This document shows positions 54,617 through 61,074 of a stretch of 64,000 bases of DNA, in pieces. The notes under the pieces are model-generated. The model saw only the letters and a program-made list of their open reading frames with translations, ran no database searches and had not been told where the DNA came from. The stretch covers positions 62,001 through 126,000 of the forward strand of contig JAFPXH010000003.1 in NCBI GenBank assembly GCA_017394705.1, in the 5' to 3' direction. Source of the DNA: Paludibacteraceae bacterium (lineage in GTDB: Bacteria; Bacteroidota; Bacteroidia; Bacteroidales; Paludibacteraceae). Made by a program: the position numbers and the translations under genes. The stretch's first letter is position 1. Each line of letters begins with the position of its first letter.

Positions 54617-55491
54617 TCTTTGTTAAAATTACTTTTCACTTCATCTATCTCATTTATCAACTGCTCCTCTGTCGGCAAGTAGAGCTGATACTCACTTGCA
54701 AGAATTGTTGTATTGTCTTCGGGCAATGTAGTCCGCACCAATGTGTCATTTTTTCTCGAACACAGAAGTATGCCTATACTCGGATTCTCCTCGGGAAGTT
54801 TCTCATTGCGGTCATAATAATTGACATACATCTGCAATTGTCCTAAATCCTGATGAGTCAATTCTCCCGTTTTCAGTTCCACTATCACAAAGCACTTCAG
54901 CAGTCGGTTATAAAACACCAAATCCGCAAAGAACTCCAGCACTGTCGGTTGCTTAATAATCTCTGTAGGCGATTCGGGAATCCGCTCTTTTCGAGCCACA
55001 GCAAGCACCGCCGCTTTATCATTACTCATCAGCAAACGCTCATACAACATTGAATCAATCTGTCGTTGTAGTTCGCGTCCAGTCCATGCATTATTGACAG
55101 CCTCTAATTCATAATACTCGCGTTTATCGTGATCGGGTATCTGAATAAGCGAACGGTATTGACTCCAGTTTAATTGGGAACGCAGTGTGTTCACAATTGG
55201 ATATTCGCGGTAAAATTGACGACAAAATTTCAACTGACGCTCTCCAAAACCGCTACCATATTCGGGTTCAATCTCTTTGGCCAGATTGCGGATAAGATAT
55301 GTACCGTAGTCAGCACGAGCCTTACCTTGCTGCTCCTCCTCAAGGATTCGCTTGCCCAGATTCCAATACATCTGCACCCGACAAAAATCCACACTCCGCA
55401 CCGCATTAGCACGAGCAGTGGCGATAATCTGCCGGACGTCAGCAACAAACTGCTGTGGCAAAGGCATTATGCTATTTTGTTGATTACTCAT
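54607..55491 (-). CDS. DUF1016 / YhcG-like PDDEXK nuclease-domain protein, internally shortened
   Basis: 294 aa. The N-terminal helical domain is typical (VDFCRVQMYWNLGKRILEEE, GSGFGERQLKFCRQFY, LNWSQYRSLIQ), and nuclease residues are partly present: ADLVFYNRLLKCF and IVELKTGEL (D...ExK). Family members usually have about 50-60 more residues between TVLEF and ADLVFYN, covering the start of the nuclease fold; here these words are joined directly (TVLEFFADLVFYN). The protein therefore appears to carry an in-frame deletion and may be inactive. DUF1016 genes are frequently found near restriction systems. It is the third gene of the Bro-N/RhuM/DUF1016 trio. Confidence 0.82.
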   Translation of the reverse strand: MSNQQNSIMPLPQQFVADVRQIIATARANAVRSVDFCRVQMYWNLGKRILEEEQQGKARADYGTYLIRNLAKEIEPEYGSGFGERQLKFCRQFYREYPIVNTLRSQLNWSQYRSLIQIPDHDKREYYELEAVNNAWTGRELQRQIDSMLYERLLMSNDKAAVLAVARKERIPESPTEIIKQPTVLEFFADLVFYNRLLKCFVIVELKTGELTHQDLGQLQMYVNYYDRNEKLPEENPSIGILLCSRKNDTLVRTTLPEDNTTILASEYQLYLPTEEQLINEIDEVKSNFNKDDK

Positions 55492-55526
55492 ATCTTTTGT
55501 ATCTTAATTATCGTTGTTATTTATCG
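55486..55526. repeat. Junction repeat copy 2 (start of DUF1016 gene / end of RhuM gene)
   Basis: Near-identical to 54574-54616. Both copies join the stop of one gene to the start of the next with the same ~25-bp spacer. Confidence 0.9.
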
Positions 55527-56533
55527 CTATTCTCCAATAACTGCTTTACTTCTTTATCGAAGTCTGATTCGATTAGTTGTGTCTTATTGAATATCTCATA
55601 TTCTTGTCCCGCTTTCTCTTCTGCCTGTGCCTTGGACACGCGCCCTTTGTTTGGCAGAATCTTGAACTTGCGGAATTCCAAGAACTCATTGACGCTATTA
55701 GCAAACTGCTGCATCGTAAAAGTATTCTCCTCCTCTATCAAATCCTCAATATAATCAAAGAATCCTGTTACTGCGCGCTCCAGACGCCGAATCTGCTGTT
55801 CATCCAAATAATTCTTCGCAATTGTTACGTCCGACTTCAAAATGCGTCCTTCCGGGGAATTCTTCCAAGTCGTCAGTCCCATGTGCGGTTTCGTATGATC
55901 AGCCGCGTCATATACAATCTCCGCAGCCGTCTTGCCCGTAATCGCATAATGAAACTTATTCTGTATCATTGCATAGAAGTCGCGCGTCGTCTGCGAATCG
56001 CTGTCGTAATCAATACTGCATTCCGCGTAGATATCCGTTATCTGCTGCCATATACGGCGCTCCGAAGCACGGATCGAACGAACACGCTCCAGCAACTCGC
56101 GGAAGTAATCCTGACCAAATGCCGCTTTGCCTTGCTTCAGCCGATCGTCATCCAGCACAAAACCCTTGCGAATATACTCATTCAGCACTTTCGTCGCCCA
56201 CTGGCGGAAACGGGTAGCCTGCACGGAGTTTACACGATAGCCCACAGAGATGATTGCATCGAGGTTATAAAAAGCAGTCTCGCTACTTTGAGTTTTTCCA
56301 GCCATTGCTCCATGCGGAGTGGTAATTTCCATTTTGGAAACAACCACTTCTTCCCGCAATTCTCCACTCTCAAAGATATTCTTCAAGTGCTTGCTAATCG
56401 CCGGGACTTGCACTCCGAATAACTCAGACATAGCCTTCTGCGTCATCCATAGAGTTTCCTCCCGGACGACTACTTGCACTTTCTCCGAATGCTCGGGAGT
56501 GTTGTACAATATGAATGCTATATCTTTCGGCAT
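55517..56533 (-). CDS. RhuM (virulence protein)-family protein
   Basis: 338 aa, full-length for the family. Conserved parts are LWMTQKAMSELFGVQVPAIS and HLKNIFESGELRE (N-terminal DNA-binding-like region), then YNLDAIISVGYRVNS and FRQWATKVLNEYIRKGF, and a C-terminal Fic/DOC-like helical half with KAAAFGQDYF-type residues. RhuM genes are common in mobile and restriction-linked loci, but the biochemical function is not established. It is the middle gene of the trio; its last codons (ENSDK) fall into the junction repeat. Confidence 0.88.
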   Translation of the reverse strand: MPKDIAFILYNTPEHSEKVQVVVREETLWMTQKAMSELFGVQVPAISKHLKNIFESGELREEVVVSKMEITTPHGAMAGKTQSSETAFYNLDAIISVGYRVNSVQATRFRQWATKVLNEYIRKGFVLDDDRLKQGKAAFGQDYFRELLERVRSIRASERRIWQQITDIYAECSIDYDSDSQTTRDFYAMIQNKFHYAITGKTAAEIVYDAADHTKPHMGLTTWKNSPEGRILKSDVTIAKNYLDEQQIRRLERAVTGFFDYIEDLIEEENTFTMQQFANSVNEFLEFRKFKILPNKGRVSKAQAEEKAGQEYEIFNKTQLIESDFDKEVKQLLENSDK

Positions 56534-56566
56534 CGGGTTGCTTTATTCTTACTGATAGTCTTTTGC

Positions 56567-57427
56567 TTATTTTTCGTCTTTGTTAAACGGCAATTCGTCC
56601 TTCGGCGTAACATGGTCTATCGCCTTGTCGCTACTTATCACCGAGTGACCAAGGCGCTGCTCAATGTCAGCACGGGCATTGCGAGCCACTTCAGCACCAT
56701 CTTTCGCCACATGAGCAGCTTCTACTATTCCTTCCGGATTGCGCTCCTTACTTAAATCAGTAGCTGTTTGCTCCGCCAATGCATTAAGCAGAAGCTCCAT
56801 ATTGGTCATGTTGTCGCGCAGATTCTGGCTCGTCAAACCCTTATGAAGCTTATACTCGCGTGTCGTCATTCCACTCCATACTTTACTCATCAAATCCGTC
56901 AACGCCGCATAATCAGACTCACTCTCCACACCGCTGCGCTTCCACTCATCCGTCAGACCCTTACGAATCTCTATTGTCTTGATACGCTGGTTAATCCAGT
57001 TCTCCGAATAGCCCAAACGGCGATAATCCTTAACCGCTTGCTCTATACTACGCTCCGGATCTTGTAATTGGTAAAACCGCTCACTCCCCACTTGTGCCAG
57101 CCAGCGTTTAACCGGCTCTGCTTTCTTGCTCGGTATAGATTGAATGATGCGGAAAATACCCTCCAAATCAGCCACATCTGTATTATAATACTTACCATCA
57201 GCTGCTGCTAATTTCAGTTGACTACAAATTGTAGGCATCTCAACTCCTTCTGCCTTTAAACGCGTCTTTACCACACTCCAATACTTAGCCGCAGTCCTTC
57301 TGTCCGGCTGATTGGTTAACACCTGGACAATATCCATCACCGAGAAGAAGTATTTCTCCTTCTCATCATCCCAAACGACGCGAACCTTCGTCTGCTCGAA
57401 CAATTTGACCAAATCGTGTGTTGCCAT
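56567..57427 (-). CDS. Bro-N domain (phage antirepressor-like) protein
   Basis: Start at ATG 57427 (MATHDLVKLFEQTKVRVVWD), 286 aa; the frame extends upstream but overlaps the promoter at 57501-57532. The N-terminal Bro-N fold is clear: EKYFFSVMDIVQVLTNQPDRRTAAKYW (residues about 25-52). The rest is helical, with RSIEQAVKDYRRLGYSENWI and an Arg/Glu-rich part. It ends in FNKDEK, almost identical to the DUF1016 end (FNKDDK). Bro-N proteins are typical of phages and mobile loci. First gene of the trio. Confidence 0.85.
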   Translation of the reverse strand: MATHDLVKLFEQTKVRVVWDDEKEKYFFSVMDIVQVLTNQPDRRTAAKYWSVVKTRLKAEGVEMPTICSQLKLAAADGKYYNTDVADLEGIFRIIQSIPSKKAEPVKRWLAQVGSERFYQLQDPERSIEQAVKDYRRLGYSENWINQRIKTIEIRKGLTDEWKRSGVESESDYAALTDLMSKVWSGMTTREYKLHKGLTSQNLRDNMTNMELLLNALAEQTATDLSKERNPEGIVEAAHVAKDGAEVARNARADIEQRLGHSVISSDKAIDHVTPKDELPFNKDEK

Positions 57428-57500
57428 TTCAATCTTATTGCTTTTTATTATTCGCATATATATATACGCGTGCCTGTACATGCGCCGACAAAAAGCGGCG

Positions 57501-57532
57501 CAAAGGTACTGCTTTTCTATGAAATACACAAA
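57501..57532 (-). promoter_or_regulatory. Bacteroidota-type promoter for the Bro-N/RhuM/DUF1016 run
   Basis: Minus strand TTTG (57532-57529), 20 bp, TACCTTTG (57508-57501), with AAAAGCAG before the -7 element. The transcript may extend into the giant surface gene. Confidence 0.85.
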
Positions 57533-57641
57533 TTTTATCATATAAAAATGCAAAAATAATACCAAATTGTCATGTTTAGTTGACAAAAATGAGATTTTTT
57601 ATAGAAGTAAAAAAAAGAGACAGTGCGGAAATAGGATTTTG

Positions 57642-57740
57642 TAAGAGGCTGAGAATCTGTTACTTATAGGTTGTTTTGCTGTTGCCTGGGAAAAGAAGAG
57701 ACGTCAAGGGATGTACGGAAAGATGTTGCACAGCCTCTTA
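57642..57740. mobile_element. Candidate 99-bp MITE or IS remnant with 10-bp inverted ends
   Basis: TAAGAGGCTG (57642-57651) and CAGCCTCTTA (57731-57740) are perfect inverted repeats at the ends of a 99-bp non-coding segment. End sequences of this style (GAGGCTG...) occur in insertion sequences of Bacteroidota, but I cannot assign a family. No clear target duplication is visible. Confidence 0.45.
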
Positions 57741-57896
57741 TCTTTGTAGAAAATTTCTATTAAGAAAAAAACATAAAAAACACCATTGATAGAAGCAGGA
57801 ATTTTTTTAGTTGACGCTTTGCTGTCGCGTTCGGCAATAAGATCGCAAAGACCAAACCACTCCGCTAATTGGTAAAGGCGACTTATGCCTCCGCTC

Positions 57897-57924
57897 TCCC
57901 CAAAAATCGGCAGATTTCCGGGGA
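57897..57924 (+). promoter_or_regulatory. Hairpin before the DUF3987 start codon
   Basis: tcccc-aa-aaatc-ggca-gattt-cc-gggga: two stems of 5 bp separated by a 2-nt internal loop, ending 17 bp before the ATG at 57942. It could influence translation initiation. Confidence 0.5.
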
Positions 57925-57941
57925 CCTAAAATATTAACATT

Positions 57942-59270
57942 ATGCTAACAAACCTTAATTGGATGGAGGGACAGGAAGACCTCCGCATCGTTGAACATCT
58001 CGACATGCACAAACTTCCTGAGAGTGTACAACAAATGGTAGCGCTGGCTTCGACGCCGGAGGAGCAAGACATCATCCTGATGGCAACGCTTGCGGCTGCG
58101 AGTGCGTGCGTACCTAATTTGTATTTTGCGTATGGTCCGACGGGAAAAAAGTACTACGCGAACCTGCAATGTTTCATCTTGGCGGCAGCAGCAAGCGGCA
58201 AAGGCATCGCGAACCAAGCATTAGAGATGGTACGCGTGATCGATGAGCAGTATCCGATGCTTATTGCGGGCGATAGCACGTTGGCGGCGTTCTACAAAGC
58301 GCTGGAACAGCAAGACGGCGTCGGCTACATGCACGAGAGTGAGGGAAGTGTCATCACGGACATCTGGAAGACGAGTGCAGCGAACTACAACACGGCCTTG
58401 CGTAAGGCTGCGGAGCATGAACCGATTAGCCGGAACCGTGTCAAGGGCGCTTCGGAGATCAAGAGCCCGAGGCTGAGCATGCTGCTGACGGGTACGTTCG
58501 GGCAGTACAAGGCGTTGGTGCCAAGCGTGGAGAACGGATACTTCAGCCGTATGCTGACGGTAGTGATCCGCGGGACGAACGGTTTTGACAAGCGGTATGT
58601 AAGCTCCAAAGGAGGGCAGATCGCGACACCGAAGATCGTCGGGCAGCGGTTGCTGCGCACGTACAAGGCGCTGATGAACGGCGGCGAACGGGAATGGAGT
58701 TTGACGAACGCCCAGAAAGAACGGCTCGGCGAACATTTGGAGACGGAGTACGATACATTGATCGGGTTATTAGGAGAGAACTTCCATTCGGCGGTAGTGA
58801 GGATGGCGGTACAGATAGAACGAATGGCGATGGTGTTGACGGCGATGAGAGGGGGAGAAAACCCGCATACAATGCGGGGAAACGAACATACAGACAGCCG
58901 GATACCATCCGGCATAATGGACAAAACAGGCGAAGACAACAATCGACCATGCTTGGTCGATACACTCTATTGTAGCGACCAAGATTATGAGACGGCAGAG
59001 ATGATCGGGAACAAGATGCTACTGCATATGGCGGCGGCATATCGGATGATAGACGGGGATGCACAAGAGTGCGTGCCGGAGATTAAGCCGATCGACCAGA
59101 GGAAGGTGGTTTTTGAACAACTGAAGGCTGAGTACAACCACGGCGATTTAGCCGAAGAAGCAAAACGTCAAGGCATATCCAAACGCACAATAGAACGATG
59201 GAACCAAAGTTGGATAGAAAACGGGCTTGTAGAAAAGACCAATCATGGTCAATATCGAAAAGTAGCGTGA
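57942..59270 (+). CDS. DUF3987 domain protein with C-terminal helix-turn-helix
   Basis: 442 aa. The DUF3987 family carries an ATPase-like core; here ILAAAASGKGIANQA (Walker-A-like, about 90-104) and GDSTLAAFYKAL and HESEGSVITDIWK are seen. The C-terminus has a helix-turn-helix with GDLAEEAKRQGISKRTIERW. An insert (about residues 305-340) between the two parts is hydrophilic (NPHTMRGNEHTDSRIPSG) and coincides with three DNA palindromes. Such genes are associated with mobile and integrated elements in Bacteroidales and may act in replication, but no activity is known. Its stop codon starts a large inverted repeat. Confidence 0.85.
   Translation: MLTNLNWMEGQEDLRIVEHLDMHKLPESVQQMVALASTPEEQDIILMATLAAASACVPNLYFAYGPTGKKYYANLQCFILAAAASGKGIANQALEMVRVIDEQYPMLIAGDSTLAAFYKALEQQDGVGYMHESEGSVITDIWKTSAANYNTALRKAAEHEPISRNRVKGASEIKSPRLSMLLTGTFGQYKALVPSVENGYFSRMLTVVIRGTNGFDKRYVSSKGGQIATPKIVGQRLLRTYKALMNGGEREWSLTNAQKERLGEHLETEYDTLIGLLGENFHSAVVRMAVQIERMAMVLTAMRGGENPHTMRGNEHTDSRIPSGIMDKTGEDNNRPCLVDTLYCSDQDYETAEMIGNKMLLHMAAAYRMIDGDAQECVPEIKPIDQRKVVFEQLKAEYNHGDLAEEAKRQGISKRTIERWNQSWIENGLVEKTNHGQYRKVA
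58862..58961. repeat. Three short palindromes inside the DUF3987 gene
   Basis: cccgcat-aca-atgcggg (58862-58878), gccggat-acc-atccggc (58897-58913) and atcgacca-tgct-tggtcgat (58942-58961), each with 7-8-bp perfect arms and a 3-4-nt centre, lie within 100 bp. They are in the coding insert. Confidence 0.9.
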
Positions 59271-59359
59271 CGCTATGTCGCTATGTCGCTTTTGAATGCG
59301 GATGTAATTAGCAGAAAAACAGCAGATTACACAGAAAGCGACAAAGCGACATAGCGACA
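59268..59359. repeat. 25-bp imperfect inverted repeat built of 8-bp units
   Basis: Left arm 59268-59292 has three units of TGTCGCTA type; right arm 59335-59359 has three units of AGCGACAA type. The arms are complementary with only 2 mismatches and are separated by 42 bp. The left arm begins at the DUF3987 stop codon. No T-run follows, so it is not a plain terminator. Confidence 0.9.
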
Positions 59360-59373
59360 GGACAAAAATTATT

Positions 59374-59390
59374 GTCGGATGACATCCGAC
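59374..59390. repeat. Palindrome gtcggat-gac-atccgac, related to the one in DUF3987
   Basis: 7-bp arms with a 3-nt centre. It matches the palindrome at 58897-58913 in design and sequence, and both are followed by TAATGGAC (58915 and 59392). Confidence 0.85.
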
Positions 59391-59410
59391 CTAATGGACG
59401 ACGTACAGGA

Positions 59411-59474
59411 GGATGTTAGGTGGATGTAAGGTAGTTGTACCGATGATATCGAACAAATATCAAACAAATATCAA
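59411..59474. repeat. 11-bp direct repeats
   Basis: ggatgttaggt/ggatgtaaggt (59411-59432) and two units of aaatatcaaac (59455-59475) give an 11-bp period, consistent with protein-binding sites on one DNA face. Confidence 0.65.
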
Positions 59475-59512
59475 ACTTATTTCTAAATTATAACTAACGA
59501 TTCTAAGTATTT

Positions 59513-59914
59513 ATGGCACAAGCAGAATTAAGCGTAGGCATTGATTTGCTGCGCGGTAAATTGAAACGCGACTCGGAAGTGGTGACACGCCTGAAAGAAT
59601 ACCGAGCAGATGACGGGACTTTGATCAAATATGGTCCTCAGGAGATTTATTTTAAGGAGAAACGCGATTACAAGCATCATCCCCGGCAAGGAGCTGAGGA
59701 GGCACAAGCACAGAAATGGACAGCAGCCTGTCGGGGTGCGAGTGTGATTATCAAGGATAAATCGCACCCGAGATACGGGGAGTTACGTGCACGATGGAAT
59801 GCGCAGTTGAAAGGAAAGCCGGATTCGTTATTGGATCCCAAGCGTGTGACGATGTTTCCGAATTTTGTGCGGGCTATTCTTCTGCGGGAACTTGAAAGCG
59901 GAAATACCCCATAG
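59513..59914 (+). CDS. Conserved hypothetical protein (133 aa) linked to mobile DNA
   Basis: 133 aa, strongly basic (KRDSEVVTRLKEYRAD, KEKRDYKHHPRQG), with the pattern LLRGKLKRDSEVVTRLKEY and RYGELRARWNAQLKGKP, and a short C-terminal helix FPNFVRAILLREL. I know similar small proteins as hypothetical in Bacteroidales genomes, with no function. It lies 242 bp downstream of DUF3987 after the repeat-rich segment, and its 3' end overlaps the convergent gene by 41 bp. Confidence 0.75.
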   Translation: MAQAELSVGIDLLRGKLKRDSEVVTRLKEYRADDGTLIKYGPQEIYFKEKRDYKHHPRQGAEEAQAQKWTAACRGASVIIKDKSHPRYGELRARWNAQLKGKPDSLLDPKRVTMFPNFVRAILLRELESGNTP

Positions 59915-61040
59915 ATTCGAGGAGAATGACTTCGTCTCGCACTTCAGGTGTGTATCGTCCATGTTCTTTCATGGCACGCCGGAATTGCGAGGCGTTGTTG
60001 CGCTCGGTATAATCGAGTTTGAGATGCTCGCTAAGCCACTGCCGGATGTCGCGGTCGGGGCATTTGCGGCGGATATAGCCGAGTTGGCGCATGGCATAGA
60101 CAGCCGTCGTGAGGTCTCGGAAATGCGCGGGATGTTGCTCCGCGAGTTGGAGATGGTAGAGTAAGTGCTCTTGGATCTCTTCGGGCACATCGTCTGCCCA
60201 GAAACGGATTTCTTTCATAGGCAGGAGGCGTTCGGAAAGGAACCTACTCCACTCCATTTGCCATCGGTTCCATTCTTTTTGCTCTGAGGCATCCAATTGG
60301 TCGATTTCATCGGACAAAAACGCCCAATCGGTTTCCTGAGCATAGATGTATTTGCGGTCGGCAGAAGTGATTTTAGCGCCGGGTATTTCCTGCTTCATAG
60401 CTACATATTCGTCGGAAAGCCATTGGAGGTAGCGGGACATGATATCTTCTGCCTCTTCGCCGACAAAAACGAAAAGAGGCCCTTCTTCCGGCTCCGGATT
60501 GTCCACCATCGAGATTACCTCAACGAGGTTGGACCAATCGGTTTGAAGGTATCGCTGACGGCACCTCTCAACCTGCGAAGCGCTCCACAGCCATTGAGCG
60601 AAAGGTTCCGTCCACGGAATCAGATCCCATATATGTTCACGATATTGCTCCAGAGCCAGCCGATGCATGTAAGACATCATGAGGTCCAGCGCCAGATTCA
60701 ACAAACGGACATTGGGAAAAAGAGCAGAAAGCGGCACATCGGCTACTACCAGTTGGACATAGGCATCATGGAGTTGGTCTATCTCGGCAGTGAGATAGCC
60801 CCAGTCGTCATGCAGAACTTCGCGGTCGTAGCGGGCGAAGAACTCCTCTTTTTCCTCATCCGTATATAGCCGTATGCCGCGGGCATTTCCTTCATCGGTA
60901 TCGACAAGAGATACCGCCGCAAGCGCTGCACCGAGTATGCCGCCGAAGACAAAAGCGTCTTCGTCGCCGGGGCAATTGACGTAGAATCGATGCGATTCAT
61001 AGCGCATGGAGGGGGAGAAGATGTGATCAGAGAGGAGCAT
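59874..61040 (-). CDS. Hypothetical protein, 388 aa, unknown family
   Basis: No family recognised. It is acidic and helical with several W- and Y-rich segments (DWGYLTAEIDQLHDAY, FAQWLWSASQVERCRQ, FLSDEIDQLDASEQKEW). Two similar segments AEIDQL/DEIDQL suggest a repeated unit. A C-terminal part (about 310-380) with QLGYIRRKCPDRDIRQWLS and HGRYTPEVRDEVILLES looks like a helical domain. No signal peptide. The gene converges on and overlaps the 133-aa gene. Codon use is consistent and length good, so it is a real gene. Confidence 0.7.
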   Translation of the reverse strand: MLLSDHIFSPSMRYESHRFYVNCPGDEDAFVFGGILGAALAAVSLVDTDEGNARGIRLYTDEEKEEFFARYDREVLHDDWGYLTAEIDQLHDAYVQLVVADVPLSALFPNVRLLNLALDLMMSYMHRLALEQYREHIWDLIPWTEPFAQWLWSASQVERCRQRYLQTDWSNLVEVISMVDNPEPEEGPLFVFVGEEAEDIMSRYLQWLSDEYVAMKQEIPGAKITSADRKYIYAQETDWAFLSDEIDQLDASEQKEWNRWQMEWSRFLSERLLPMKEIRFWADDVPEEIQEHLLYHLQLAEQHPAHFRDLTTAVYAMRQLGYIRRKCPDRDIRQWLSEHLKLDYTERNNASQFRRAMKEHGRYTPEVRDEVILLESMGYFRFQVPAEE

Positions 61041-61046
61041 TTTTCG

Positions 61047-61070
61047 GGGTTAGGGGTTAGAGGGTTAGAG
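61047..61070. repeat. 7-8-bp tandem repeat GGGTTAG between two genes
   Basis: ggggttag-gggttag-agggttagag in the spacer between the phosphoethanolamine transferase gene and the 388-aa gene. Confidence 0.85.
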
Positions 61071-61074
61071 TTTT

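Larger units (their letters stand above)
57533..57941. other. Intergenic region upstream of the DUF3987 gene
   Basis: About 410 bp without a gene. It contains an A/T-rich segment, the 99-bp inverted-repeat element at 57642-57740, then an unassigned sequence with several possible hairpins ending in one directly before the DUF3987 start (57897-57924). No -33/-7 pair of good quality is seen for the plus strand; TATCTTTG at 57739-57746 has no TTTG 20 bp upstream. Confidence 0.6.

Noticed and set aside
57811-57941. Retron-type ncRNA upstream of DUF3987
   Set aside because: No reverse transcriptase gene is nearby and the inverted repeats do not match the msr/msd layout.
59268-59359. CRISPR or plain terminator
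   Set aside because: Units are 8 bp, in inverted groups, without unique spacers; there is no T-run after the stem.
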